DNA from: Paenibacillus sp. FSL K6-3182 | Lineage (GTDB): Bacteria > Bacillota > Bacilli > Paenibacillales > Paenibacillaceae | DNA length: 64,000 bases | Direction: 5' to 3' | NCBI RefSeq assembly: GCF_037976325.1 | Contig: NZ_CP150265.1 | Location: 3,281,501-3,345,500 of the forward strand | Part shown: in pieces, positions 55,211 to 64,000 of the stretch | Numbering within the stretch: the first letter of the stretch is position 1 | Layout: every line of letters begins with the position of its first letter | Position numbers and translations under genes: made by a program | Notes under the pieces: generated by a model | Told to the model about the DNA's origin: nothing | The model's database searches: none | The model's input: only the letters and a program-made list of their open reading frames with translations

Positions 55211-55573
55211 ATGGCAAACCGCATTCTTATCGTAGACGACGCAGCTTTCATGCGCATGATGATTCGTGACATTTTATCAAAGAACGGCTACGAAGTCGTC
55301 GGTGAAGCCCAAGACGGCGCACAAGCAGTTGAGAAGTACAAGGAATTGAAACCAGATTTGACAACAATGGATATTACGATGCCTGAGATGGACGGAATCT
55401 CCGCTCTGAAAGAAATTAAAAAAATTGATAGCAATGCTAAAGTAATTATGTGTTCAGCAATGGGTCAGCAAGCAATGGTAATTGATGCGATTCAAGCAGG
55501 CGCAAAGGACTTCATCGTCAAACCGTTCCAAGCTGATCGTGTAATTGAAGCGATCAAGAAAACACTCGGATAA
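55211..55573 (+). CDS. cheY: Chemotaxis response regulator CheY
   Basis: Single-domain receiver, 120 residues. Acid pocket VDDAAFMRMM, phosphorylated Asp in TTMDITMPEMDG (about 54), Ser in IMCSAMGQQ and Lys in IVKPFQADR. Phosphorylated by CheA, it binds FliM and FliY, encoded directly upstream. SD TAGGAGG. Confidence 0.96.
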   Translation: MANRILIVDDAAFMRMMIRDILSKNGYEVVGEAQDGAQAVEKYKELKPDLTTMDITMPEMDGISALKEIKKIDSNAKVIMCSAMGQQAMVIDAIQAGAKDFIVKPFQADRVIEAIKKTLG

Positions 55574-55585
55574 CGGTTAGACATT

Positions 55586-56230
55586 ATGTTTAACATAGCT
55601 TCGCGCATTTCAATGGTGTCTGCTCTTGGGATGGCGATTTGGCCACAATTTGCGGCTGCTGCGGCACAAGGCGGCAGCAGCGCAAACGATGAAGGACAAA
55701 TGATGTTTACCGGAACAAATGATCTAGCGGGAAACATGATTTGGGTTATCGTATCGCTTGCCATCGTTATCGTATTAATTATTTTAGTCATTAAATGGTT
55801 GTCGCAGCGCAATCGCATGTGGGGAACGAATCGATCGCTTCGTTCACTCGGCGGTATTGCGCTAGGACAGAATAACTCGTTACAGGTCGTCGAGATTGCA
55901 GGTCGGATTTATATCGTTGGCGTCGGCGAGAACATAACTCTAATTGACAAGCTAGATGATCCTGAGCAAGCAAGTGCTGTTATTTCAGCGCTGGAGCGTC
56001 AACAGGAATCGGCTCGGTCAAAGGATTTAGTCTCACAAATACTTAAGAAGTTCAAAGATCGCAACAATCCGAATGGCTCTGATCCTACGAACGAGCAGTG
56101 GAACAAGACGTCTTCCTTTCAGGATTTGTTGCAAAGTAAGCTTAGTCAGCAAGCTGACCGCAAGCAGCAATTGGAATCGTTATTGCATGAATCTAAATCA
56201 AATGAACGGTTGATGGATGATGAAAAATAA
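55586..56230 (+). CDS. fliO: Flagellar biosynthesis protein FliO (FliZ-like)
   Basis: Export-gate assembly protein. 214 residues: N-terminal signal-like segment (ISMVSALGMAIWPQFAAAAA), transmembrane helix at about 53-71 (WVIVSLAIVIVLIILVIKWL), then the FliO/FliZ cytoplasmic domain with RSLGGIALGQNNSLQVVEIA and RIYIVGVGENITLIDKL, and a hydrophilic Gln/Ser-rich tail. SD is weak. Overlaps fliP by 14 bp. Confidence 0.88.
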   Translation: MFNIASRISMVSALGMAIWPQFAAAAAQGGSSANDEGQMMFTGTNDLAGNMIWVIVSLAIVIVLIILVIKWLSQRNRMWGTNRSLRSLGGIALGQNNSLQVVEIAGRIYIVGVGENITLIDKLDDPEQASAVISALERQQESARSKDLVSQILKKFKDRNNPNGSDPTNEQWNKTSSFQDLLQSKLSQQADRKQQLESLLHESKSNERLMDDEK

Positions 56231-56975
56231 GTGGTGGATATCAATCGTTGTTGTTCAATTGCTTGCGATGTTATTACATAATCAAGCATTTGCCGAGCCG
56301 TTACCCGACGTATCCATCAATATTGGCAACGGAAGCGGTGACACGCCCGATACTAGCGCATTATCCATTCTTCTATTAATTACAGTACTAAGTATCGCAC
56401 CAGCGATTATGGTGCTAATGACAAGCTTTACTAGGATCGTTATCGTTCTGGGCTTTGTAAGAACATCGCTTGGAACACAGCAAATGCCACCCAATCAAGT
56501 GTTGATTGGACTGGCAATGTTCCTAACCTTCTTTATCATGGCTCCAACGTTCTCACAAGTAAATGATGTTGCATTGCAGCCTTATTTAAAAGGTCAAATC
56601 TCTCAAACAGAAGCCTTTAAAGAAGCCTCAATCCCGATGAAAGAGTTTATGTTCTCTCATACAAGGGAAAAGGACTTAATGCTTTTTATGAATTATACGA
56701 AAACAGAGAAGCCAGCTTCAGTTGAAGACATTCCGATCACAGTAATAATACCTGCATATGCCATAAGCGAGCTGAAAACAGCTTTTATAATGGGGTTTAT
56801 GATATTCATTCCGTTTCTAGTCATCGATATGATTGTCGCAAGCACATTGATGGCAATGGGGATGATGATGCTGCCTCCTGTTATGATTTCCTTGCCGTTT
56901 AAGATACTGCTATTTGTATTAGTAGATGGATGGTATTTGATCGTAAAATCTTTGTTATTAAGTTTCAACACGTGA
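56217..56975 (+). CDS. fliP: Flagellar export gate protein FliP
   Basis: Core subunit of the type III export channel. 252 residues: cleavable signal peptide (to about AFAEP), then four membrane segments; signatures APAIMVLMTSFTRIVIVLGF, GTQQMPPNQVLIGLAMFLTFF and PFLVIDMIVASTLMAMGM. Start is ATG 56217 or the adjacent ATG 56220, with a weak SD inside fliO, suggesting coupling. Confidence 0.96.
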   Translation: MMKNKWWISIVVVQLLAMLLHNQAFAEPLPDVSINIGNGSGDTPDTSALSILLLITVLSIAPAIMVLMTSFTRIVIVLGFVRTSLGTQQMPPNQVLIGLAMFLTFFIMAPTFSQVNDVALQPYLKGQISQTEAFKEASIPMKEFMFSHTREKDLMLFMNYTKTEKPASVEDIPITVIIPAYAISELKTAFIMGFMIFIPFLVIDMIVASTLMAMGMMMLPPVMISLPFKILLFVLVDGWYLIVKSLLLSFNT

Positions 56976-56997
56976 TACTAGCAGGGAGGGACTTTTG

Positions 56998-57267
56998 ATG
57001 AGTACTGATTTCATAATCGGGTTGGCCAGCCAGGCCGTATTCGTTGTTTTGAAAGCCAGTGCACCAATGCTCGTTCTTGCTTTGGTCGTAGGGTTACTAG
57101 TCAGCATATTTCAAGCAACAACACAGATTCAGGAGCAGACGCTGGCATTTGTTCCGAAAATTGTAGCGGTTTTCGTGTCCATCATCATTTTTGGCCCATG
57201 GATTCTAAATACGGTTATCGACTTCACTTACAATCTGCTGAACAATCTTCATAATTACATCGGTTAG
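56998..57267 (+). CDS. fliQ: Flagellar export gate protein FliQ
   Basis: An 89-residue two-helix membrane protein of the export channel; contains LVLALVVGLLVSIFQATTQI and QEQTLAFVPKIVAVF. ATG 56998 follows GGGAGGGAC; an adjacent TTG in frame is less likely. Confidence 0.96.
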   Translation: MSTDFIIGLASQAVFVVLKASAPMLVLALVVGLLVSIFQATTQIQEQTLAFVPKIVAVFVSIIIFGPWILNTVIDFTYNLLNNLHNYIG

Positions 57268-57278
57268 GTTGTGAGTGT

Positions 57279-58076
57279 ATGAACGCGATCGTACAGGGTT
57301 TCCCTATTTTTTTGTTAATCTTTTGTCGAATAACTGCGTTTTTCGTCGTAGCGCCTGTTTTTTCGTCGCGAGGCGTGCCGAATGTTTTCAAAATTGGGCT
57401 CGGATTTTTTATCTCGTTTATCGTTTTCTTAACGTACGGCGTGAAGCAGACGATGGTTCCGGACGCTGAATATATTTTGGTTCTGGTTCGAGAAATATTG
57501 GTCGGCGTACTGCTTGGGTATGTAGTCTACTTGTTCTTCACGGTCGTTCAGACCGCGGGAGCCTTAATGGATATGCAGGTTGGTTTTGCAATGGCAAATA
57601 TCGTAGATCCCCATACAGGTACGTCAGCCCCATTGCTCGGAAATTTTAAATACATGATGATCTTAGTTGTTTTCTTAATGATGAACGGTCATCATTTTTT
57701 ATTAACAGGCCTTATGGACAGTTATGAATGGATGCCTTTGTCCAATGATTTATTTAGCCGAATAATGAGCGGCAGCATTACTGATTTTTTAACAAGAACA
57801 TTCGCAAACACGTTTTTGCTGGCCATCCAAGTGTCAGCGCCGTTAGTAGTAGCGATGTTTCTGACGGATGTTGGCTTAGGCTTCTTAACCAAAACCGCTC
57901 CTCAGTTCAATGTTTTTGTAATCGGGATACCTCTAAAGCTAATTATAGGCATGATTTTGCTAGTGTTGTTAATGCCAAGTCTTGCTGGCATATTCGAAAG
58001 ATTGTTTTCCATCATGTTTGATGCTTTGGAGCAGTTATTCGGTATCGTGCAAGGACCGCCGCCTGACGTGAAATAG
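57279..58076 (+). CDS. fliR: Flagellar export gate protein FliR
   Basis: Single-copy subunit of the FliPQR channel. 265 residues, about six hydrophobic helices; signatures RGVPNVFKIGLGFFISF, MDMQVGFAMANIVDPHTG and LTKTAPQFNVFVIGIPLKL. Starts 12 bp after fliQ. A different open frame inside its first 190 bases is a shadow. Confidence 0.96.
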   Translation: MNAIVQGFPIFLLIFCRITAFFVVAPVFSSRGVPNVFKIGLGFFISFIVFLTYGVKQTMVPDAEYILVLVREILVGVLLGYVVYLFFTVVQTAGALMDMQVGFAMANIVDPHTGTSAPLLGNFKYMMILVVFLMMNGHHFLLTGLMDSYEWMPLSNDLFSRIMSGSITDFLTRTFANTFLLAIQVSAPLVVAMFLTDVGLGFLTKTAPQFNVFVIGIPLKLIIGMILLVLLMPSLAGIFERLFSIMFDALEQLFGIVQGPPPDVK

Positions 58077-58089
58077 GAGGAAGCTTCCC

Positions 58090-59184
58090 ATGCGAAATTA
58101 CCGTCTAGAGCTTGATTTGCAGCTTTTCAGTCAAGAGAAGACTGAGGAAGCAACTCCGAAGAAAAAGGATGAAGCAAGAAAAAAGGGTCAAATTGCGAGA
58201 TCGGCTGATTTACCGGGTTCATTAATATTAATTTTTGTTTTTATGAGCTTCATTATGATGGGCAATTATTTCAAGACACATATCATGATGCTCTTCGGCA
58301 ATCTGTTTGAAGACTGGCTGTTGATGGATGTTACGACAGGCAACATTATGTCGCTATTCAATGATGTGGCAATTGAAATGCTGCTAATCTTACTGCCAAT
58401 CTTTGCGGTAACCGTTCTTGTCGGTGTCCTCGGCAACGTTGTACAGTACGGTTTTTTGCTAACCGGTGATCCTCTAAAAATGAAATTAAGCAAATTGAAC
58501 CCGATCAACGGCTTTAAGCAAATTTTTTCAGCTAAAACAGTAGTCGAATTTTTGAAAAGTGTTTTAAAACTGCTTATTGTAGCAGTGCTTGTATATATGA
58601 CCATATCCAAAGAATGGAACCGTATATTAGTGCTTGCTAGCTTGCCAATCCAACAAATATTTAGTTTTACCGCGGGTTTAACGATAAAACTAGGTATAGA
58701 AATTGGTGTGGTGCTCGCTGTACTCGCATTAGCAGATTTTTTCTATCAGCGTTATGAGCATAACAAAAGTTTGAGAATGTCTAAGCAGGATATTAAGGAT
58801 GAATACAAAAAATCTGAGGGTGACCCGATCATTAAGAGCCGCATTCGTGAGCGTCAACGCAAAATGGCCATGCAGCGTATGATGCAAGAGGTTCCTAAAG
58901 CGGATGTCATCATTACCAACCCTACACACTTCGCTATTGCATTGAAATATGATGCAACCAAAATGGAAGCGCCAAGAATCATCGCCAAAGGGATGGATCA
59001 TGTAGCGCTTCGCATTAGAGAAATAGCGAAAGAAAACGGTGTTGTGACAATGGAAAATAAACCGCTTGCCAGAGCGCTTTATGAACGAGCGGAGATTGGG
59101 GATGTCATACCTCCAGATCTGTTCCAAGCTGTGGCTGAGGTGCTCGCATATGTATATAAGATGAAAGGCCGATTGAAATCATAA
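58090..59184 (+). CDS. flhB: Flagellar export switch protein FlhB
   Basis: Gate protein with an autocleaving cytoplasmic domain that sets substrate specificity. 364 residues: N-terminal SQEKTEEATPKKKDEARKKG, four membrane helices (about 35-210), then the cytoplasmic domain with the cleavage motif IITNPTHFAIALKY (NPTH, about 276-279) and VVTMENKPLARALYE. ATG 58090 after AGGAGGAAGCTTCCC. Compare the NPTH-less ylqH at 28000. Confidence 0.97.
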   Translation: MRNYRLELDLQLFSQEKTEEATPKKKDEARKKGQIARSADLPGSLILIFVFMSFIMMGNYFKTHIMMLFGNLFEDWLLMDVTTGNIMSLFNDVAIEMLLILLPIFAVTVLVGVLGNVVQYGFLLTGDPLKMKLSKLNPINGFKQIFSAKTVVEFLKSVLKLLIVAVLVYMTISKEWNRILVLASLPIQQIFSFTAGLTIKLGIEIGVVLAVLALADFFYQRYEHNKSLRMSKQDIKDEYKKSEGDPIIKSRIRERQRKMAMQRMMQEVPKADVIITNPTHFAIALKYDATKMEAPRIIAKGMDHVALRIREIAKENGVVTMENKPLARALYERAEIGDVIPPDLFQAVAEVLAYVYKMKGRLKS

Positions 59185-59206
59185 CACTACGGGAGGTGGA
59201 GGCGTC

Positions 59207-61237
59207 ATGAAAGCAAAGGACTTTGTAATACTATTTGGCGTAATTGGAATTGTACTCATGATGATAATCCCGATCCCAGTCCTACTACTCGATGTACTCA
59301 TCATTTTAAACATTTCGATAGCATTGATGATATTACTTATTGCAATGAATACAAAGGAAGCTCTTGATTTCTCTATATTTCCGGCAATTCTACTAATCAC
59401 TACCTTATTCCGACTTGCGCTTAACGTTTCTACTACTAGAAATATTTTGTCACATGCGGAAGCAGGGGAAGTCGTAGCTACGTTTGGCAGCTGGGTTGGC
59501 GGTGGAGAAATTGCAATTGGATTTATCGTCTTCCTCATTCTCGTAGTCGTGCAGTTCATCGTTATTACGAAAGGTTCTGAACGGGTAGCGGAAGTTGCAG
59601 CACGATTCACGCTCGACGCGATGCCGGGTAAACAAATGAGTATTGATGCAGATTTGAATGCTGGTTTGATTAATGAACATCAAGCGAAAGCACGTCGTTC
59701 CAAAATCGAACGTGAAGCGGACTTTTACGGGGCAATGGATGGTGCCAGCAAGTTTGTAAAGGGTGATGCAATTGCTTCCATTATCATTCTAGTCATCAAC
59801 TTAGTTGGCGGATTTATCATTGGTATGGCGATTCATGGCTTGAGCTTTGGCGAGTCGCTTTCGACGTTCTCGATCCTTACGATAGGTGATGGTCTCGTCA
59901 GTCAAATACCTGCATTGCTTATTTCCACAGCTGCTGGTCTTATTGTAACTAGAGCGGCATCAGAGGGGAACTTGGCAGAGGATGTAACCGCTCAGCTATT
60001 CAAATACCCGAAGCTGCTATTTATTGCAGCTGGAACAATCGCTTTGCTAGGCCTTACACCTATCGGTCCATTAAGGACTTGGCCATTCGCTATTATGCTA
60101 GCCTTTGGCGGCTGGTATATGCAGAAAGCTATACATAAGCAACAAGAGCAAGAGGAAATGCTTGTCGAAGAACAGCAAATCGAAGAGGTTCGCAGTCCAG
60201 AGAGTGTAATTAGCCTCTTGCAGGTCGATCCGATTGAATTTGAGTTTGGTTATGGTCTTATCCCGCTTGCGGATACGCAGCAGGGAGGAGATTTGCTTGA
60301 TCGAATCATCATGATACGTAGGCAATGTGCGCTGGAGCTTGGGCTCGTCGTTCCAGTCATCCGAATAAGGGATAACATTCAACTAAAGCCAAATGAGTAT
60401 GTCATCAAAATTAAAGGCAACACCGTTGCTCGCGGCGATTTGCTGCTTAATCATTATTTGGCCATGAGCCCTGGATTTGAGGACGATTCGGTCGTTGGTA
60501 TTGAAACAACAGAGCCAGCCTTCGGATTGCCTGCGATTTGGATTGACGAGCAAATGAAGGAACGTGCCGAACTTTCCGGCTATACAGTCGTTGACCCGCC
60601 TTCTGTCGTTGCTACGCATTTAACTGAGATTATTAAACGACACGCACATGAGCTGATTGGACGTCAAGAAACGAAGCAGCTCGTAGAAAATGTAAAAGAG
60701 TCTTATCCTGCGCTTATTGATGAACTTATACCGTCTATTCTTACTATTGGCGACGTACAAAAAGTGTTGTCGAAGCTTCTAAGAGAAAAGGTGTCTATAC
60801 GAGATCTAGTTACCATCTTTGAAGCATTAGCGGATCATGGAAACTATACGAAAGACCCTGATATATTGACAGAGTATGTACGTCAGTCGCTATCAAGACA
60901 AATTACACAGCAGTTTTCATCTGGTAGCGATACGTTACGAGTGATAACAGTAGGACCGCAGCTTGAGAAAAAAATTGCTGAATCTGTGCAGCAATCGGAT
61001 CAAGGCAGCTATATTGCACTAGATCCTGTTTCCACTCAACAAATTTACCAGAAGCTCAATGAGCATGTAAATCGTCAGATTCAAGCGGGCCAACAGCCTG
61101 TTGTACTCGCATCACCTACCATTCGAATGTATTTGAGACAAATTGTGGAGAGAACGATGCAGGATGTACCCGTTCTTTCTTATAGTGAACTTGAACCAAA
61201 TATTGAAGTTCAGAGTGTCGGGGTGGTGAATCTATGA
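59207..61237 (+). CDS. flhA: Flagellar export gate protein FlhA
   Basis: Largest export-gate subunit, a nonameric ring. 676 residues: about eight N-terminal transmembrane helices (to about residue 310), the FHIPEP loop (GKQMSIDADLNAGLINEHQA; KIEREADFYGAMDGASKFVK) and a long cytoplasmic domain that docks chaperone-substrate complexes. Its stop overlaps flhF (ATGA). Confidence 0.97.
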   Translation: MKAKDFVILFGVIGIVLMMIIPIPVLLLDVLIILNISIALMILLIAMNTKEALDFSIFPAILLITTLFRLALNVSTTRNILSHAEAGEVVATFGSWVGGGEIAIGFIVFLILVVVQFIVITKGSERVAEVAARFTLDAMPGKQMSIDADLNAGLINEHQAKARRSKIEREADFYGAMDGASKFVKGDAIASIIILVINLVGGFIIGMAIHGLSFGESLSTFSILTIGDGLVSQIPALLISTAAGLIVTRAASEGNLAEDVTAQLFKYPKLLFIAAGTIALLGLTPIGPLRTWPFAIMLAFGGWYMQKAIHKQQEQEEMLVEEQQIEEVRSPESVISLLQVDPIEFEFGYGLIPLADTQQGGDLLDRIIMIRRQCALELGLVVPVIRIRDNIQLKPNEYVIKIKGNTVARGDLLLNHYLAMSPGFEDDSVVGIETTEPAFGLPAIWIDEQMKERAELSGYTVVDPPSVVATHLTEIIKRHAHELIGRQETKQLVENVKESYPALIDELIPSILTIGDVQKVLSKLLREKVSIRDLVTIFEALADHGNYTKDPDILTEYVRQSLSRQITQQFSSGSDTLRVITVGPQLEKKIAESVQQSDQGSYIALDPVSTQQIYQKLNEHVNRQIQAGQQPVVLASPTIRMYLRQIVERTMQDVPVLSYSELEPNIEVQSVGVVNL

Positions 61238-62454
61238 GAGTAAAACGATATGTCGTCAGTGCATTGCCAGAAGCGGTCTCTCTGATTCGAAGCGAGCTTG
61301 GGAAAGATGCAGTTATATTGAATACGAAGGAAATTAAAGTAGGCGGCTTTATGGGGATGTTTCGTAAGAAAAAGATGGAGGTTATCGCCGCTATCGAATC
61401 GAATCAATCGAATCCCCAAGCAAAACCTCAGCGAAACCCGGATCCTCAAGTGGATGCGGTCGTTGAGCAAATTTTGCAAACGGCGCAGCGAACAGCAACG
61501 GCTGTAATGGAACCGCCAAGCGTTCAAGCAATTTCTTCAGTACCGATTGCAGAGCCTCAGAAGGACAAAATAGAACGAGAGCAATTCATCATCGATGAGA
61601 TTCGAGATTTAAGAGAATACATGTTAAAACTCTCGAAACAGCAAAACAATCTTATTTCTATGTCAGAGCACTTGATTGCACTGAGAGAACATTTGATAGA
61701 ACAAGAAATGGAATTGCAATGGATCGAGCGTTTGATACAAGCTATTTCTGACAAAGAATCCGAAGGAAAAATCGTTTTTTCAAAGGAACAAATATGGGAG
61801 CATGCGGCAGAGCTGCTGCAAGAGTGGCTGCAACCCTACAGTGGCAGCAGTATCAGCAGTCATGTAAGAGTGGTTCATTTTGTTGGTCCAACCGGAGTTG
61901 GCAAGACGACGACTATTGCGAAGCTTGCAGCTGAACAAACAATCAAGCAGGGCAGAAAAGTGGGGTTCATTACTTCGGACACCTACCGAATTGCAGCTGT
62001 GGATCAGCTAAGGACCTATGCCAACATCTTGAACGTGCCGCTAGAGGTCGTTTTCTCGCAGATGGATTTGCCCCGTGCTTTCAAGCAGCTTGAAGAGCGA
62101 GAGCTCATTTATATGGATACAGCTGGGAGAAACTTCCGTAGTGAGCTTCATGTATCTGAGGTCAACAGCTTGCTTCAAACGACCGAGGCTAACGAAACGG
62201 TGCTTGTGCTTAGCATGACTGGCAAGACGAAGGATATGTCGGCAGTAGCCAATCATTTTTGCAAATACGGCGTTCGAAAAGTGTTGTTTACAAAGCTTGA
62301 TGAAACTTCGGTTTACGGAGCAATATTCAATCTCATTATGAATTTTGAATTGCTTCCTACCTATATGGCGAGTGGGCAGACCGTTCCAGACGATATAGAG
62401 AAGTTTCAAGTGGATTCATACGTTAAACAGCTGCTCGGGAGCAATAGTTTATGA
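61234..62454 (+). CDS. flhF: Flagellar biosynthesis SRP-family GTPase FlhF
   Basis: Third member of the SRP GTPase family in the window (with FtsY and Ffh). 406 residues: B domain (MRVKRYVVSALPEAVSLIRS), N domain, G domain with [18 protein letters not shown] (about 216), SDTYRIAAVDQLRTYA, MDTAGRN and TKLDETSVYG. Governs number and placement of flagella with FlhG. Overlaps flhA and flhG by 4 bp each. Confidence 0.96.
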   Translation: MRVKRYVVSALPEAVSLIRSELGKDAVILNTKEIKVGGFMGMFRKKKMEVIAAIESNQSNPQAKPQRNPDPQVDAVVEQILQTAQRTATAVMEPPSVQAISSVPIAEPQKDKIEREQFIIDEIRDLREYMLKLSKQQNNLISMSEHLIALREHLIEQEMELQWIERLIQAISDKESEGKIVFSKEQIWEHAAELLQEWLQPYSGSSISSHVRVVHFVGPTGVGKTTTIAKLAAEQTIKQGRKVGFITSDTYRIAAVDQLRTYANILNVPLEVVFSQMDLPRAFKQLEERELIYMDTAGRNFRSELHVSEVNSLLQTTEANETVLVLSMTGKTKDMSAVANHFCKYGVRKVLFTKLDETSVYGAIFNLIMNFELLPTYMASGQTVPDDIEKFQVDSYVKQLLGSNSL

Positions 62455-63320
62455 TGGATCAAGCTGAAGCATTACGTAATTTAGTCAAGCAGCAGGAGCT
62501 TCAAGATGAAGGCCGCACGACTCGTGTAGTGACGGTAACGAGCGGTAAGGGCGGAGTTGGAAAGTCGAATTTCAGCTTGAATTTTGCATTAGCGCTCCAA
62601 CGATTGGGTAAAAAAGTGCTCGTTTTTGATGCAGATATCGGAATGGCCAACATTGATGTGCTTATGGGCGTTTCGTCCACGTACAATTTGTATCATCTGC
62701 TCAAGCAGGAGAAAACAATTTGGGAAATCGTGCAGGAAGGTCCGGAAGGGCTGAACTTTATTGCAGGTGGATCTGGTTTTAGAGATTTGATGGATTTGTC
62801 TACAGAGCAGCTTGACCGTTTCGCTGATGAGATTAGCAAGCTGCATGGCAGGTATGATGTGATCTTGTTTGATACTGGCGCAGGCCTATCGAAGGAAACG
62901 GTTAAATTTATAACTGCAGCGCAAGAAACAATCGTTGTGACAACGCCTGAACCTACTTCAATTACAGATGCTTACGCCTTAATTAAAATGGTTAAAGCGA
63001 TGGAGGTGGATGTTCACTTCAAATTAATTGTCAATCGAGCCGCTGATTTCCGTGAAGGAAAACAAACCGCTGATAAAATTAGCATGGTTGCACACAGGTT
63101 TCTTCAATCCGATTTGCCTCATCTTGGTATTTTGCCGGATGACCCAAATGTGTCAAAAGCTGTGAAGCGTCAAGTGCCCTTTACTGTAGCCTATCCTGGA
63201 AGCGAAGCATCCGTTGCTATTGACCGGATCGCAAAGCAATTTCTTGAAATACCACAGAATACTGCAATTAACGGCGGTGTCAAAGGATTTCTGCATAAAA
63301 TGTTCAGACTCTCAAGATAA
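62451..63320 (+). CDS. flhG: MinD/ParA-family ATPase FlhG (YlxH)
   Basis: Regulates FlhF and C-ring assembly to control flagellar number and pattern. 289 residues: an N-terminal activator helix (MMDQAEALRNLVKQQ, the DQAxxLR motif that stimulates FlhF), deviant Walker A VTSGKGGVGKSNFSLNFALA, VFDADIGMANIDVLMG and Walker B region DVILFDTGAGLS, plus a C-terminal amphipathic helix (KGFLHKMFRLSR). ATG 62451 or the adjacent 62454. Confidence 0.95.
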   Translation: MMDQAEALRNLVKQQELQDEGRTTRVVTVTSGKGGVGKSNFSLNFALALQRLGKKVLVFDADIGMANIDVLMGVSSTYNLYHLLKQEKTIWEIVQEGPEGLNFIAGGSGFRDLMDLSTEQLDRFADEISKLHGRYDVILFDTGAGLSKETVKFITAAQETIVVTTPEPTSITDAYALIKMVKAMEVDVHFKLIVNRAADFREGKQTADKISMVAHRFLQSDLPHLGILPDDPNVSKAVKRQVPFTVAYPGSEASVAIDRIAKQFLEIPQNTAINGGVKGFLHKMFRLSR

Positions 63321-63346
63321 TCCTTTGGAAGTGAGGAGGAAATGGA

Positions 63347-64000
63347 ATGGTTCCTTATCGCGTACTAGTTGTAGATGATTCCGCATTTATGCGAAAGATC
63401 ATTAGTGATTTAATCATTCAGGATTCACAGTTCAAGATCGTAGCAACAGCTAAAAACGGTCATGAAGCAATAGAAGCGGTTCGTGAATGGAAACCGGATG
63501 TCGTTACCTTAGATCTTGAAATGCCGTTAATGAACGGAATTGACGCATTGCAGATTATTATGAAGGATCATCCAACTCCTGTCATTATGCTCTCGGGTAT
63601 AAGTGAAGACAATACAAGAGAAACGATTAAAGCACTGCAATTTGGTGCATTCGACTTCATTAGAAAACCTTCAGCAACGATCTCTAATGATATTCGACAA
63701 GTTGGAGAGGTTCTGCTTGAGAAATTGCGTATCGCAGTATTAACGAAGCGTTATCAGCCAGTAATTACGATCGCAGAGAAACAAGAAACAAAAGCAGAAG
63801 ATAGCAGCTTGCCAAAAGCGAAAAAAGAAGTAGTTTCGAACAACATTTTACACCATGAGGAGCTGCCGTTTGAAGCCTTGTCTACTCCTGCTAAAGATCG
63901 GAACAAATTGCCGTTCAAGAAAACGGAAGATAAACAAGGGCAACAGCGCTCGGTTCCCCCTTTACATAATAAGCTTACAAGCAATATGCAAGATGAAGCA
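63347..64000 (+). CDS. cheB: Chemotaxis protein-glutamate methylesterase CheB, N-terminal part
   Basis: Partial gene running off the window end, open from ATG 63347 (SD GAGGAGG). The receiver domain is visible: VLVVDDSAFMRKIISDL, phospho-Asp in DVVTLDLEMPLMNGID (about 57), Ser in VIMLSGIS and Lys in FIRKPSATIS. A hydrophilic linker of more than 80 residues rich in Lys, Glu and Gln follows. The C-terminal esterase domain lies beyond 64000. CheB demethylates chemoreceptors for adaptation. Confidence 0.93.
   Translation, partial: MVPYRVLVVDDSAFMRKIISDLIIQDSQFKIVATAKNGHEAIEAVREWKPDVVTLDLEMPLMNGIDALQIIMKDHPTPVIMLSGISEDNTRETIKALQFGAFDFIRKPSATISNDIRQVGEVLLEKLRIAVLTKRYQPVITIAEKQETKAEDSSLPKAKKEVVSNNILHHEELPFEALSTPAKDRNKLPFKKTEDKQGQQRSVPPLHNKLTSNMQDEA

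Noticed and set aside
57275..57469. 64-codon frame overlapping the fliR start
   Set aside because: Out-of-frame shadow; fliR itself matches its family from 57279 onward.
1..64000. tRNA, rRNA, insertion sequences, prophage, toxin-antitoxin or biosynthetic clusters
   Set aside because: I saw no cloverleaf-like tRNA sequence in the gaps, no transposase or integrase frames, and no gene set of those kinds; the window is core genome.

Overview
The window is a stretch of core chromosome from a low-to-moderate GC, endospore-forming, flagellated Firmicute of the order Bacillales, most likely a Paenibacillus or close relative. Grounds: gene order follows the Bacillus subtilis ylbH-to-cheB chromosome arm (rsmD, coaD, ylbJ, ylbL, ylbM, ylbN, rpmF; plsX/fab/acpP/rnc/smc/ftsY; ylxM/ffh/rpsP/khpA/rimM/trmD/rplS/rbgA/rnhB; sucCD/dprA/topA/trmFO/hslVU/codY; the long fla/che operon). 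Shine-Dalgarno sites are strong, GTG and TTG starts are common, FliY and CodY are present, and a secreted SLH-domain protein is inserted. The genus call is inference.

Layout. 1-5.6 kb: tail of rsmD, coaD, sporulation gene ylbJ (minus), the PDZ/Lon-type protease ylbL, tRNA-modifying tmcAL (minus), then ylbN-rpmF behind a good sigma-A promoter and ahead of a terminator. 5.7-12.8 kb: a complete type II fatty-acid synthesis locus (fapR-plsX-fabH-fabD-fabG-acpP-fabF) running into rnc, with a FapR operator on the fapR promoter. 13-21.6 kb: smc-ftsY, ylxM-ffh-rpsP-khpA, rimM-trmD (chromosome organisation, SRP targeting, ribosome and tRNA maturation). 21.6-30.4 kb: an SLH+CAP surface protein (minus), rplS with a possible L19 leader, lepB, rbgA, rnhB, a FliK-like gene with a soluble FlhB-C-like partner (ylqH), a YraN-family nuclease-fold protein, and the ComM/YifB ATPase (minus). 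30.6-41.3 kb: sucCD, dprA, topA, trmFO, hslVU, codY. 41.4-64 kb: an uninterrupted 22.5-kb flagellar/chemotaxis operon, flgB to cheB, cut off by the window end.

How the genes work together. The flagellar block encodes basal-body rod and MS-ring (flgB, flgC, fliE, fliF), C-ring switch (fliG, fliM, fliY), export ATPase complex (fliH, fliI, fliJ), hook building and length control (fliK, flgD, flgE), the export gate (fliO, fliP, fliQ, fliR, flhB, flhA), flagellar placement (flhF, flhG) and chemotaxis regulators (cheY, cheB). CodY, encoded just upstream, is a plausible nutritional regulator of this operon.

No tRNA, rRNA, IS element, prophage or CRISPR array was seen. Almost everything is conserved housekeeping DNA. 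The parts that standard genes do not explain are (i) the 757-bp topA-trmFO gap, with palindromic GC-rich repeats, a canonical G-quadruplex motif and a decaying 18-bp AT-rich tandem repeat; (ii) the FliK-like/YlqH pair with a candidate sigma-D promoter outside the flagellar operon; and (iii) several leader hairpins that could mask ribosome binding sites (yifB, swrD, fabF).
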